Part shown: positions 9,321 through 20,425 of the stretch, piece after piece
Numbering within the stretch: the first letter of the stretch is position 1
Layout of the letters: each line of letters begins with the position of its first letter
Origin: Xiphias gladius
Taxonomy: Eukaryota; Chordata; Actinopteri; Istiophoriformes; Xiphiidae
NCBI RefSeq assembly: GCF_016859285.1
Contig: NC_053414.1
Location: 894,517-958,516, forward strand
Direction: 5' to 3'
Length of the DNA stretch: 64,000 bases
Translations under genes and position numbers: made by a program
The notes under the pieces: model-generated
Told to the model about the DNA's origin: nothing
Seen by the model: only the letters and a program-made list of their open reading frames with translations
Database searches by the model: none

Positions 9321-11564
9321 CTACATCAATGCCTTCTTACAGTGGGACGCATGTATCCAAGTTGTTCTCTCCTTGACTTTCACCGCTGTGGGTGTGGTGA
9401 GCAGAACCTGGTATGGGCCTCTCCAACGCGGGGAATGCCAATGGCGCCTCCTCAGGTCCTTCACCAATATCCAGTCCAATGGCTGGAACGGATGGGTCGT
9501 CTGACCTTTCCCCAGGGGCGATGGCAGGGCCGCCTTCACCTGAGCAGAAATAGAAGATACAATGTGGTTGAACTGCTTTCAATAAGCTACTATGGCTTCA
9601 TCGACAAAAATCTGACCTGTATGTGCTCCCTGCTTCAGATTTTGGCCTATAGCCATAACTCTGCCTCTTAGGACTTCATGTGATGACAAACCTATGGTAG
9701 AATGATGTCTTCCCCTCATATACATTAGCACCACGGGGAGACCATAGACCCAATCTAATTGCGTCTCTTCCATCATCTTTGTGAGCCTGTTTTTCAGCAG
9801 TCCATTTGCTCCATTTGCTCCATTTACAGTACCTCCACTCTCTGGGTGGTAGGTGCAATGTCCTTGAAATGAAATTCTGTAGCAAATGTTTAGCAGTTGA
9901 TTTTGCATCTGCATGTTTACAGGGAAAGGCTTCAACCCACTTAGAGGACAAATCCATGACAACTAGACAATATTTATATCCTCTAGCTGGAGTGAGTTTA
10001 GTGAAATAGATCTTGAGATGTTGAAAGGGGCTGCTAGGTGTAGGAAATGCTGAGCGTGTCGTGTTGAGTTTCTTACATGTGTTATGTTGAGCATACACCA
10101 AACACCTCTTACAGGAGTTCTCCGCCACCGTGCCAAACCAAATTGAATCCAAGTTTTGAGCAATGAAATCAATCATACCTCCCTTTGAAATACGGTCTAG
10201 CCCATGTGCGAGCTCAGCCATGTAGGGAAAAAGTTGCTTGGGTAAACAAGGTTTATCTCTTGGGCCCCTCCAAACACTTTCTGGGTCACAACGACCATGT
10301 TTCCTCCATGCAGACTTCTCCGCAGGGTTTGCCATGGACTTGATGTCTTTGAGGGACATGTGCGGATCAAAGAAATCAGATGAAATTGCTTCAGATTTAG
10401 GAAAGGAATCAGCAAAAGCATTTCCTTTAGAGACAGCATCTACACCCCTACCATGTGCCTGGCTCTTAAACAGAGCCACCTGAGATGGAAGTAAGATGGC
10501 CTCAAGAAGGTAGTTGACAAGGTGATGATGCTGAATCGATGTACCCTACGATGTAAAGAATCCACTGTTTTTCCATAGGGTTCCCCAAAATCATGAACCA
10601 CCCCAAAAGCATAACGACTATCAGTATAGATAGTAGCAGATTTTCCAGTTGCAAGAATACATACCCTTGTCAAAGCAAAAAGTTCAGTTCTGCCTGGGCA
10701 GAAAGGTGGATTGGAAGCCTCGCAGATTTCATTACGTCATGATCCATAACAATGGCATAGCCAACAGCTCCGGTTCCATCTACCCCTCTAGTCGATCCAT
10801 CCACATAACAGATCGGGTCCAGCTAAGAAAGGGGTGTGGTAGAAAGATCCTTTCTGGGAGTCACTGCTTCAGTGAGTACTGCCAGACAGTCATGCGGTTC
10901 CCCATCTTCCTCAGTTGGAAGAAGAGTGGCAGGATTCAAACCATTACACCTTTGCAGGGTGATGTGTGGCAAGTTCAGGATATTGTAGTAATGAAGAGTG
11001 GAAGCGGGGGTAAAATGAGTTGTTTTGGCGTGCAAAAGGATGGCAGCTACAGCATGTGGAACCAAGACAGTCAGCGGTCTATAAGCTACCAAGGAAGACG
11101 AAACCTTCACTGCCGCTGCAGCCGCAGCCACTGCTCTAGAACAAGGTGGAAGACCTCTCGCAACAGGCGAAAGTCTTTGAGAGTAGTAAGCTACCGGCCC
11201 GAACTTGTCAGCGTGTTTCTGGAGCAAGACAGTGCTGTAGAATCCATTGTTTTCATCTACTGCTAAAGTAAAATCTTTTGACATATCAGGAATGCCTAAA
11301 GTCAGAGCAGAAGCCAACGCTTCCTTCAGTTTCACAAAGGAGCCAGTATCATCAGGAGTCCAAGCTAGAGTCACGTGCAGTCAGGCCATTCGCATGCCCC
11401 ATGTCAGAAAGTGGTTGAGCCAATTTAGCATAACCAGCGATCCACTGTCTACAGTAGCCTGTACATGCTAAATAGGACCGCACCTGCTTTTTTGTCACAG
11501 GTTTTGGCCTTGACAACACCTCTTGGATTCTGTCTTCGCCAATTGTTGGTTTGTTTTGTGAGAT
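9321..11564 (-). pseudogene. ERV copy 1: broken pol (RT end, connection, RNase H, integrase)
   Basis: Read from high to low coordinates: the RT thumb end (11352-11564), RT connection (10823-11374), RNase H with a YTDSRYAF motif (10440-10673) and a GNAFAD C-terminal motif, an integrase zinc region with CKRC, the integrase core start (GYKYCLVVMD), and the integrase C-terminal domain with [16 protein letters not shown] (9321-9539). Frameshifts separate these blocks. The residue expected to be the first catalytic Asp reads Tyr (KIYFTKL), and the stretch holding the second Asp is lost in a deletion near 9859. The RT N-terminal half with its YxDD box is absent here. Confidence 0.85.
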
Positions 11565-12584
11565 CTCAAATAATGCAAAGAAAACAAGTTCATATTCATT
11601 TTTCAACAACGCAATACTAATGTTTTAACTAAGGAAGAGTTCAGAAATCATTATTTGGTGGAATAACCCTGATTTTCAAATCACAGCTTTCATACGTCTT
11701 GGCATGTTCTCCACCAGTCTTTCACATTGCTGTTGGGTGACTTTGTGCCACTCCTGGTGCAAAAATTCAAGCAGCTCAGCTTTGTTTAATGGCTTGTGAC
11801 CATTCATCTTCCTCTTGATCACATTCCAGAGGTTTTTCATGGGGTTCAGGTTTGGAGATTGGGCTGGCCATGACAGGGTCTTGATCTGGTGGTCCTTCAT
11901 CCACACCTTGATTGACCTAGCTGTGTGGCATGGAGCGTTGTCCTGCTGGAAAAAAACCAATCCTCAGAGTTGGGGAACATTGTCAGAGCAGGAGGCGGCA
12001 AGTTTTCTTCCAGGATAACCTTGTACGTGGCTTGATTCCTGCGTCCTTCGCAAAGACGCATCTGCCTGATTCCAGCCTTGCTGAAGCACCCCCAGATCAT
12101 CACCGATCCTCCACCAAATTTCACATTGGGTGCGAGACACTGTGGCTTGTAGGCCTCTCCAGGTCTCCGTCTCACCTTTAGACGACCAAGTGTTGGGCAA
12201 AGCTGAAAATTGGACTCATCAGAGAAGATAACCTTACTCCAGTCCTCTATGGTCCAATCCTTATGGCCTTTTGCAAACCTCAGCTTGGCTCTTCTTTGCT
12301 TCTCAGTGATGAAGGACTTTTTTCTAGCTTTACACGACTTGAGCCCTGCCCCAGGAGCCTGTTTCGAACCGTTCTCGCCGTGCACTTCACCCCAGCTGCC
12401 ATTTGCCATTATTTTTGTAGGTCACTTGATGTCATCCTACGGTTGCTGAGGTACTGATCACCTAATCAGTACCTCATTAAGTAGAATGAGATGTGCTTGT
12501 GTTGGAATTCAACAGACACTGGCTGTCATACATGTAGAGATGCTGATTTCAGAAAAATTTGTCTCCTAATTTTTTCCAGAGCTG
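11565..12584 (-). mobile_element. Tc1/mariner transposon remnant nested in ERV copy 1 LTR
   Basis: The right terminal repeat is intact (plus strand AATTTTTTCCAGAGCTG, ending at 12584 before TA). The left part is deleted: ERV sequence joins Tc1 at a shared CTCA (11565-11568). The transposase on the minus strand is split by a frameshift near 11950. It shows IFSDESNF (first Asp) and QQDNAPCHTA (second Asp), but NPMKNLW where the family has Glu, so the third catalytic residue is Lys. The helix-turn-helix N-terminus is also out of frame. Inactive. Confidence 0.88.
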
Positions 12585-12806
12585 TATATTCCATCCAATG
12601 GCCAATTTGCCAAACATACATTCACATGCATATGTATAGGAAATAGGAAACCACGAGCCCAACAGCTCAACTTGATTAATCAACACTAGTCCAGTACAGT
12701 GTTACCATCTTTGGTCATGAAGAGACTGAGGCCTTGCTCTTCTGTTTACATTACATGTAATATGTTGTAAGCTATGTAATATGTTGGAGCTGAATCTGGG
12801 TTTAAG
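12585..12806 (-). repeat. ERV copy 1, 5' LTR fragment
   Basis: Matches 8577-8797 nearly base for base. It begins right after the Tc1 end (TA at 12585-12586), so Tc1 inserted inside this LTR. Confidence 0.8.
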
Positions 12807-13665
12807 TTGAATTCTTCTTTAAAAGTGATATTTAAATGATAAACCCACTTACTTTTCTCATTTTCTATCACAAGGACCTTAGTCCTAGAGCTATGCAATT
12901 GCAGAATGGTCTTAAACACCAGCACATAACATGTAATCCACCAACTTCCATAATTACTCAGTTTTAAACAAACATAGATTGATCATGACATTGTCAGCAA
13001 AAAAAGAAAAAGGAAACTGATGTAGTGTGTAAGGATCCAAAGGCAACATGTCCATAAAAAATAAGAGGACCTAGGACTTAACCCTGTGGTACACCACAGG
13101 ATATCACAGCCTAAAAGGACAACGGAGAAATCTATTTTTATTCATATGCGATTAAGAGAAATCAAAACCCAAATCTGTGAAGCCAACCAGTTTATAGAGA
13201 CAGTGGACTCACACTGTGATCTGTCAACATAGGGATGAAGTATAACATAAAATATATTGACCCCCAGTTGCATATGATTACTGTTATCAGTGTTTTTGAT
13301 ATATTGATTATTTTTATATCAAATATGTTGTTTTCAGTATTAAAAGTGTTTCACATGTGGGCAATTGTCGATAAAGGGGAGAGAAACTCACAGAAAATAT
13401 TCTCCCTACACAGGTGAATTTGAGCTCTATTAGATGTCAGAGTATTAACTGTTACACTCAGTTATTAATAATAAGCCACAAAACATTATTATCATCAGAG
13501 TTTATATCGTATGAAACAAGTTTTTTATCTTTAATTCTTCATTTTCTGTTGTTTTTATCACCAGTACATAGAATCTAGACTGGATCATAAGAAACCAGTG
13601 AAGTTTAACAGTGTGTGACTCCCTCTAGTGGATGTTGTGGAGTATTCTGTTGTCTTTGCTCCAAA
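12807..13665. repeat. Module Q1: downstream flank of A2
   Basis: Non-genic. Contains a minus-strand LINE reverse transcriptase scrap at about 13055-13120 that reads CGVPQG, a stop, then VLGPLIF. It ends in the GAATTTGAGCTCTATTAG and GGATCATAAGAAACC blocks that precede A, C and D signals. A near-identical copy at 25373-26231 leads into C2, a different family. Confidence 0.75.
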
Positions 13666-13703
13666 GGTTTTTGTACAGAGTTCTGGTGTTTCCTGTCACT
13701 GTG
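13666..13703 (-). other. RSS of A2, 22-bp spacer
   Basis: Heptamer CACAGTG (13697-13703) and nonamer ACAAAAACC (13666-13674), both perfect. Confidence 0.93.
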
Positions 13704-14159
13704 GGCCTCACAGCACAGTAGTACACAGCAGAGTCAGTCATTTTAGCAGAGGAAATGGTCATGTTGATTTGGTTTTTCTCCACTTTACTCTTCAGTCCAG
13801 GGACTGGATTGTTCACTCCTGTTCCTGAACTAGAGTCAGAGATGAGGAACTCTGGTGGTTTTCCTGGATATTGTCGATACCAGAAGAAATAATCACTGGC
13901 AGTTGCTTCTTTGGAGTATGTGTAGGACAGAGTAACAGTGCTGCCTTCTGAACTGAACTCTTCATTGTTGACTGGAGTCAGATCCTGACAGTTGATGCCT
14001 GAAGGAAAAATAACTGTTATTTGATGATGTAAAAGTCTCAGTGAACAGTTCACATTCAGATGTTGATGGAATAAACTTTTGTTGTGCTGCATAATCTAAC
14101 ATACCTGTTAGAGTGGAGAAAAACAGTAGAGAGATTCCAGAATAATGCAGTGACAGCAT
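13704..14159 (-). CDS. TRAV: T-cell receptor alpha/delta V segment, family A (A2)
   Basis: Leader exon 14105-14159 (MLSLHYSGISLLFFSTLT), V exon 13704-13998. Starts GINCQDLTP. CDR1 is SKEATASDYFF and CDR2 is SDSSSGTGVNNP. FR3 is the second type (KVEKNQINMTISSAKMTDS) and it ends VYYCAVRP. Cys23 is Tyr, Trp41 and Cys104 are present, and no stop interrupts the exon. CDR1 is shared with A6 while CDR2 and FR3 are shared with A5, so this copy is a mosaic. Confidence 0.9.
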
Positions 14160-16020
14160 GTTGAATACAGGTAATGTTTCTGGTTTGTGTATTGAACTCT
14201 GCTGAATATGGAAGTTCCTCTCTCTTCTATAGGTCAGTAACAGCTCAGCTCCTCCCTGAATCTTCATGTCTCTCATAGATCTTTATTTTCCTGTTAACAG
14301 ACTGGTCGCAGCAGGTTGTTTCAGCTGTAAAAAGGATGTCAGATTCTGATTCACTCAGCTGAGAGAAGTTCGGCAACACCAGCTCTCACCTTTTCATAAA
14401 GAGGCTAAAAGTCCTGCTGCCAACATAACAGGTTCTTAATGGAAGGTACAAATATTTAATATAATGTTTATGTTTTATGAGAAATTTCACCCAACAGTAG
14501 CATCAAATAGAAAATGAGAGGATCTAGGACTGAACCTTGTGGTACACCACCAGACGTTACAACCAGAGCGGACAGAGAAACTCTTATACCAAAGGGGAGA
14601 AATTAAATCAATCAAGATGTGAAGCTGTGAAGCTCCAACCAGTTTATGAAGAAGCTTGATTCAAATTGTGTGATCTGTCACTTGTGGAGTTCAAACTGAG
14701 AAGGATCAGTTGATTTTACATATTATTGCTTCAAACAACCACAAATTCCACAACGATTTTCAGGTATTCAGCTGACATTCTTATCCAGAACAGCTCCTGA
14801 GAAGCTTGAACATCTGTTTTGTATTAACACAGAAACAGTTTGTCTCTTCCTGCATTAGTCATAGTTTGGTTCCTCTCTAAATCTGTTTCTTCATGAACTC
14901 ATAGCTCAACAAAAGGGAGCTAATTGGTCTTAATCTTTTACTCACTGATAAAAGTGAAAACTTTAACCATGGGATGTGATTCCAAGTCAATAGGTTTGCA
15001 TGGCAGCAGATAGATTACATGTACATTTAAGTCCTTGGAAATCCATAACATTGTGTTTCATTAGTGTGAAAAAAATGTAATCCACTGTCATGGAGGAAGA
15101 AATGATGGCTGTATTTCCAGTGCACAACAGTTCATTGTGAAACATCTATATAGGATTACAATTTTTCTCCGATTTACAATTTTCAGCGTCTTTCTACTGG
15201 TTCCAAAAATTCATTGTTGCACTTTGATCCCCAGAAACATCTTTATTCAGCTGATACTTTTATCCAAAAAAGTTCATAACATGGAGCTTGAACATGTAAA
15301 CATGTGAATCTGTTTTTTATTGTTAAAGTTTGCTACTTTTCTTTAACGCTGTCACTTTTATTCCTCTGGAACTCTTTTCCTGTCTTTACTCACAGCTCCA
15401 ACAAATGGTGTGTTTTTACTGCTCTAATATTGATATTGATCAAACTACATAATTTATTCAGGTAATAAAAAGCCAATATCTTAACACAAATTAACTACTG
15501 ATGGTTTTTTCTTACCTTTACATACATACATTTACAATAGATAGTGATACAAATAGAAAGTCTAACAGTAAATTCGGCACACTATTATGTATGGTAACCA
15601 CATTGTTTAGATATTAAAAGAATTTTACTCAACTATATTGTTTTCATTGTTTGAGTTTAATTGTTGTTTTAATCATATTTGTTCAGTTGGGCAGTATCAC
15701 AAAGAAATAAACCTAAAAAAATGAATCTGAGGTTCGTTACAAGTCAGAGGATCTGCTGTTACACTTAGTTATGATGACTCATTGATTAAATGTATAATAT
15801 CCCACAAAACCTCAGTCTGTTAGAGTTTGTGTCGTATGAAACAAAACTTTCCCCCATTCTAAGCCTTTGTCTTTAATTCTTCATTTTCTGGAGGAAGGGG
15901 GGATCTGCAGAAACTTCACCTGAATGAATCTGTAGAGAAACAACTGTCTGAAGAGTCAAAAAGTTTCAAAAGCTTCTTCTGTTTAATCACCAAGTGCAAA
16001 GAATCTAGACTGAATCATAA
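14160..16020. repeat. Module S1: upstream region of A2
   Basis: Non-genic. The first 150 bp carry the presumed A2 promoter. A minus-strand L2-type RT scrap at 14505-14570 reads GGVPQGSVLDPLIF. Copies lie at 39771-41640, 52561-54060 (truncated) and 30348-33599 (split by another transposon). Confidence 0.7.
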
Positions 16021-16095
16021 GAAACCAGTGAAGTTTAACAGTGTGTGACTCCCTCTAGTGGATGTTGTTGAGTATTCTGTTGTCTTTGCTCCAAA

Positions 16096-16125
16096 GGTTT
16101 TTGTACAGAGTTCTGGTGTTTCCTG
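16096..16125 (-). other. Orphan RSS: nonamer plus 21 bp of spacer, no heptamer or V exon
   Basis: Nonamer ACAAAAACC (16096-16104) and the shared A/C/D spacer are intact except for the last base next to the heptamer. The heptamer and V exon are replaced by LINE-like sequence. Confidence 0.8.
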
Positions 16126-16240
16126 ATGTTTTTAAAAATAATATGATGCAAAGGAATCATGTTAATAGAAAATGAGAGGACCCAGGATTGTACCCTGTGG
16201 TACCCCACAAGAAATCACATCCTGAGAAAATAACAGAGAA
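16126..16240 (-). mobile_element. L2/CR1-type LINE reverse transcriptase scrap
   Basis: The minus strand reads SCGVPQGTILGPLIFY, the conserved RT box of L2/CR1/Rex LINEs, then a stop. About 100 bp in all. It abuts the orphan RSS. Confidence 0.65.
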
Positions 16241-17090
16241 ACTTCTTTTAGAAAGATGAGAATAAAATCCATTGACACAATCCTCCCATAAAAAACAACC
16301 ATATAAGTCGTCTGTGCAGCAGCTTATTATGACCTATAGTTGTGTTTTATCGATAGGCGACCTCTTGTGGTGGTACTAATTATAATTGGAGCAGAAGAGG
16401 AAGTCAGCTGACGCTGCATAAAGAGTGACAAAGTCCACATAGGGAAGAGGTTTAGGTGTAAGGATGGGTCCACAATCTTAACTGCGTGGTTATTATTGTG
16501 ACCATGATGACAAAGGTGCGGTACACCTGCCGCTGCAGGAACACTCTTTAATGAGACGCTGCTATGGTTCAAAAGGGGACCAAAAACCTATATTGTCGCT
16601 TTGGCTTGAGGACTTGTTAAATCCATCAAAACAAGAGGAAGCTGCTGATGTGATCTATCAGCAGCTTTGATCTAGGAAATATTTAATGTGACCGTACACA
16701 TATAAAGATGACCTAAATATGATTATTTCAATTGTCAAATATTAGTATTTTTCAATTGTTTATTCATATTTAAAATTGTTTTTCATTTACGCAGTTGTGA
16801 ATATGTTAGAAATTCACAAAAATATTCTCCCTACACAGATGAATTTGAGCTCTATTAGATGTCAGAGTATTAACTGTTACACTCAGTTATTAATAATAAG
16901 CTACAAAACATTATTATCATCAGAGTTTATATCGTATGAAACAAATTTTTTATCTTTAATTCTTCATTTTCTGTTGTTTTTATCACCAGTACATAGAATC
17001 TAGACTGGATCATAAGAAACCACTGAAGTTTAACAGTGTGTGACTCCCTCTAGTGGAGGTTGTGGAGTATTCTGTTGTCTTTGCTCCAAA

Positions 17091-17128
17091 GGTTTTTGTA
17101 CAGAGTTCTGGTGTTTCCTGTCACTGTG
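17091..17128 (-). other. RSS of C1, 22-bp spacer
   Basis: Heptamer CACAGTG (17122-17128) and nonamer ACAAAAACC (17091-17099). Confidence 0.93.
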
Positions 17129-17574
17129 GGCTGCAGAGCACAGTAGTACACAGCAGAGTCAGTCACCTGAAGCCTCTGGATCTTCAGAGGACCTGATCTT
17201 GAGGTGGAATTCAGAGTGGATGAAAATCTCTCCCTGAACTCATCGGCTGTGATCCCTTCATCCAGATTAATGCGGCTCAGGATGAACTTGGGGCTGTTGT
17301 TTCCATCCTGTTTGTACCAGAAGAGATAATTACTCGCGGAACTGCTGTTATATAGACAGTCAAGTGTTACTGCCTCTCCTTCAGTAGCAGTCACATCTCT
17401 TTTTGGTTGCAGCACGTTGTCTTTTTGTGCTCTGCATTCTGTAAAACACCAACAAACGGTATCAGTGTGCTGTCAGAGAATCGTCTCAGTGTTGGATCGA
17501 TATCAGAGAAACTGAGTTGTGTTCATACCAAGGCACATAGCAGCCAGCAGCACTGAGATGAGCAGAGGCGTCAT
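17129..17574 (-). CDS. TRAV: T-cell receptor alpha/delta V segment, family C (C1)
   Basis: Leader exon 17529-17574 (MTPLLISVLLAAMCL), donor GTATG. V exon 17129-17438 after a TTTTACAG acceptor. The mature part starts ECRAQKDNVLQPKRD. Cys23 (TLDCLYN), Trp41 (LFWYKQDG) and Cys104 (VYYCALQP) are all present. CDR1 is NSSSASNY with an NSS sequon, and CDR2 is around INLDEGIT. FR3 holds a second sequon (NST) and reads GPLKIQRLQ. Open throughout with a perfect signal, so predicted functional. Confidence 0.93.
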
Positions 17575-18509
17575 ATCTGCAGTGTTGAGTCGCTGTGAGC
17601 TACAGCAAGTATAACGAAGGCTGTGAAGTCTCTGTTTAGTCTTCATCAACACTAAGTTGGTGGACTAGAAGGAGCCTGATCACAGTGACAGGGCTCATTC
17701 ACAGCCCTCTGTTACCCCCCCTACTGACAACTTTACACTCAACACAGTTTTGTACCGCTCTGCTTTCCTACCTTAACTTGTCTTGTATGAAGTCATCATT
17801 GGAAATTTGAGGTGACACGTTTCCTCTTTTACAAATAGCGCAGATTGACTAATTGTTGTGAACCTGCTACGGCCCCTTTAATATCTTTTATCAGAAAGAT
17901 CACAGGTAAACTGAGGGTTAATATTTGATCATCATGTGACTTTTTATGTTCTTTTCAGAGTGTTTTTGTCTTGAGGATGATTTGCCAGTTTAGTATCTGT
18001 TGGTCAAATACTAAGATGGCGGAGTTGTCGTGGAAGCTTAAATCAGCCAATGTTGAAACTTGGTAAAAACTTGAGCTGTTAAAGTTTGATTCTGCTGAGT
18101 TTTTCCTTCGATTTCAATGTCTGTAAATATAAACTACTGATGATTTCAGAGTTTTATGAGTTAATGCTTTAGTGTGTATTTGGGATGTAGCTCTACATGT
18201 TGCCAAGGACAGTGAACAATGGAAGCAGCTCATCGTGGCCTAATGACCCGCAGTGTATGAAGAGGATTAAGTGAGGACGTCATTGTCCATTTATTTGTTT
18301 TCCTGGTGTCTCGTGTTTGAAGCACCATCCAGTTGGTTCTTCATTGATGTGGATTTGCTGCTCATGTGAATCCTACCACAGTGTTTCACTAGCAGCTGTC
18401 ACCACAGTGACTCTGAGAAAACAGGAATTAGCAGAGTCCATCTGATATGAAGCTGTGGGTTGAATACCACTTCCCTCCTCTTTGAAGAGTAGTCAGATAT
18501 CTGTGTTCA
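17575..18509. repeat. Module T1: upstream of C1, downstream of psi-B2
   Basis: No gene seen. It holds the C1 promoter region and the family B downstream flank (GAAGCACCATCCAGTTGG onward). Copies at 26716-27651 and 43198-44124. Confidence 0.65.
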
Positions 18510-18548
18510 GGTTTTTGTACAGCCTCTTCTACACTTTGTATCACTGTG
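18510..18548 (-). other. 23-RSS of psi-B2
   Basis: Perfect heptamer (18542-18548) and nonamer (18510-18518) with a 23-bp spacer, kept although the V exon is broken. Confidence 0.9.
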
Positions 18549-19155
18549 TCTCTAGAGCACAGTAGTAGAGGGCTGTGTCTGCCAGGGTTAGTCTGTTTAT
18601 GGTCAGTTCAGTTGATGTATCTGTTGTTTGGGATTCAGACGATTGTTAGGAATATATTCCTCATCTCTCGCTGATTTTGCTCTTTTCCAGAGTATAAACT
18701 GAGGTGCCTGAAGGTCAGAATGATGTCTGTACCAGTTAAGATAAACATCACTACTGGTTGTCTCATAGACACATCTGAGTCTGACAGATTCTCCTTCTCT
18801 TCCACTGACTTCATTTGATTCAGGAGAGATTGTGTCTCCAGCTATTAGTCCTGGAAAAAGTAGAGAAAATGAAGCCATGAGACTGACATTGTCCATGAGG
18901 CTGAGAGGAGAAGACAGTGGAAAATGTCACTGTACAGTTTTACTCTGTGGACAGAAACAACTCAACTGTAGCTGAGATCATAACTGGATTATACAAAACT
19001 TCATGACAAAGACAGATTATTGTGCGTTTCCGACCATGAAGTTTTCTAAAATGGCGACAGGATATCAGGTTAATACATCAGGTTAAATGAGACACTCATT
19101 TGTTCCTAAACTCACCTATGAAGTGAGATAAAATCAAAAAGAGGTAAAGCAACAT
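18549..19155 (-). pseudogene. TRAV: T-cell receptor V pseudogene, family B (psi-B2)
   Basis: Leader exon 19116-19155, V exon 18549-18850. It is one base shorter than the other family B exons: near 18637 the plus strand reads GGATTCAGACGATTG where B1 has GGATTCGTATCGATTG. The frame shifts after YIPNNR and hits a stop before Cys104. Upstream residues are normal (Cys23 in RLRCVYE, WYRHH). Leader, splice sites and signal are intact, so it could still rearrange but not encode a chain. Confidence 0.9.
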
Positions 19156-19934
19156 GTCTTTGGAGTTGTTGAAGCCAAACAGATGAACAATGTTCTTCCA
19201 CTGCAGTAGAATGAAAAAACTAAACAGCCTCTCTGCTGCACAGCCCTTCTCCTCAACATCAAGCTGATTGAGCTTCTAGTTCCTCAAACATTTCTGCTCT
19301 GGAGACAGAAATGATCTCATTGGTTGAGGTGGACTCCAGTGGGCGGGGCCAGAGATAAACCTTTTTAGAGATTCTCTTCCTCCCAAAGTTCAGTTCAGAC
19401 AGGTTATTTCAGCATCCAGAGCAGCTCTCTTGACTTTTCCTCATTCCACATCGTACAGTGAAGTAGAAGACATGAAAATAAATCCCTGTGTTGTGGCTGT
19501 AACCGAGCTCCCCTCTCATATTATATTATCGCCTACACACTGCACTAATGATTGTTAATGAGTGAAACTACAATGTAGGAATATAATCTGTGTCATGTAA
19601 TGTCAAGAGGCGACTGTTCTCTTTTTGATCTTCATTTATACGATATGAAGAAAGTTTTATTACCCAGTACTGTACCCAGTAGGTACCAGGTATTTAAATA
19701 ATGTCTCTGTTCTTGTTTCTATAAATGCTGCCTCATCCACTGAGTTATCATCTCACAAAACCTCCTTATCATCAGAGTTTCATTGTTTCATGATACAGCA
19801 AACACTTCATTTCTCTGCTGCTTTTTTCTTCAGTACATAGAATCTAGACTGGATCATAAGAAACCAGTGAAGTTTAACAGTGTGTGACTCCCTCTAGTGG
19901 ATGTTGTGGAGTATTCTGTTGTCTTTGCTCCAAA
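19156..19934. repeat. Module P2: psi-B2 upstream region and A3 downstream flank
   Basis: CCAAT/GC-box pair at 19319-19350. Contains about 50 bp (from TTGTGGCTGTAACCGAGC) also present near 45099 but missing from the copies at 7.0, 28.6 and 63.2 kb. No gene. Confidence 0.7.
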
Positions 19935-19972
19935 GGTTTTTGTACAGAGTTCTGGTGTTTCCTGTCACTGTG
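19935..19972 (-). other. RSS of A3, 22-bp spacer
   Basis: Heptamer 19966-19972, nonamer 19935-19943, both consensus. Confidence 0.93.
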
Positions 19973-20425
19973 GGCTGCAGAGCACAGTAGTACACAGCAG
20001 AGTCAGTCACTGCAGCAGAGGAGATCTGCAGATCCATTTGTCTTTTATCCTCACTCACTTTAACAGACAGTCCAGGGACCTGAACCTTTAATGTGTTTCC
20101 TTTTTCTGTGTGAGAGATCAGGAACTCTGGTGGTTTTCCTGGATATTGTCGATACCAGAAGAAATAATCACCAGGTGACAGTTTGGAGTATGTGTAGGAC
20201 AGAGTAACAGTGCTGCCTTCTGAACTGAACTCTTCATTGTTGACTGGAGTCAGATCCTGAGAGTTGATGCCTAAAGGAAAAATAACTGTTACTTGATGAT
20301 GTAAAAGTCTCAGTGAACAGTTCACATTCAGATGTTATGAACTTTTGTTGTGCTGTATTATCTAACATACCTGTTAGAGTGGAGAGAACCAGTAGAGAAA
20401 ATCCAGAATAATGCAATGACAGCAT
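19973..20425 (-). CDS. TRAV: T-cell receptor alpha/delta V segment, family A (A3)
   Basis: Leader exon 20371-20425, V exon 19973-20270 after a CCTTTAG acceptor. Starts GINSQDLTP, so the N-terminal cysteine of other copies is Ser here. Cys23 is Tyr, leaving only Cys104 in the domain. CDR1 is SKLSPGDYFF (same as A5), CDR2 is SHTEKGNTLK (same as A1), FR3 is KVSEDKRQMDLQISS, and it ends VYYCALQP. No stops; signal intact. Confidence 0.9.

Larger units (their letters stand above)
8346..12806 (-). mobile_element. Endogenous retrovirus copy 1 with nested, deleted Tc1
   Basis: Minus-strand order is 5' LTR fragment (12585-12806), Tc1 remnant (11569-12584), pol fragments (11564 down to 9321), a short env-position ORF (9316 down to 8990), 3' LTR (8797-8346). 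The GPY/F-type integrase C-terminus, and pol running straight into the next ORF, fit a class I (gamma/epsilon-like) fish retrovirus. A deletion removes the RT N-terminus, gag region, primer site, half the LTR and half of Tc1. Another of about 107 bp near 9859 removes part of the integrase core. Not capable of replication. Confidence 0.85.
16021..17090. repeat. Module R1: V-less signal relic, RT scrap and downstream flank of C1
   Basis: Starts with the block that normally follows a V signal (GGATCATAAGAAACC to GTTTAACAGTGTGTGACTCCC). It then has an orphan signal (16096-16125), an L2 RT scrap (16126-16240), an 81-codon minus-strand ORF at 16327-16572 with no known domain, and about 400 bp of AT-rich flank leading to the C1 signal. 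Near-identical copies at 38211-39279, 41641-42713 and 54061-55134 lead into A5, C3 and D2. Confidence 0.75.

Noticed and set aside
9234-9671. Plus-strand 145-codon ORF, repeated at 21709 and 47321
   Set aside because: Antisense of the ERV integrase C-terminus and env-position ORF, whose minus-strand motifs are recognisable.
10649-11266. Plus-strand 205-codon ORF, repeated at 48833
   Set aside because: Antisense of the RT connection and RNase H; no domain of its own.
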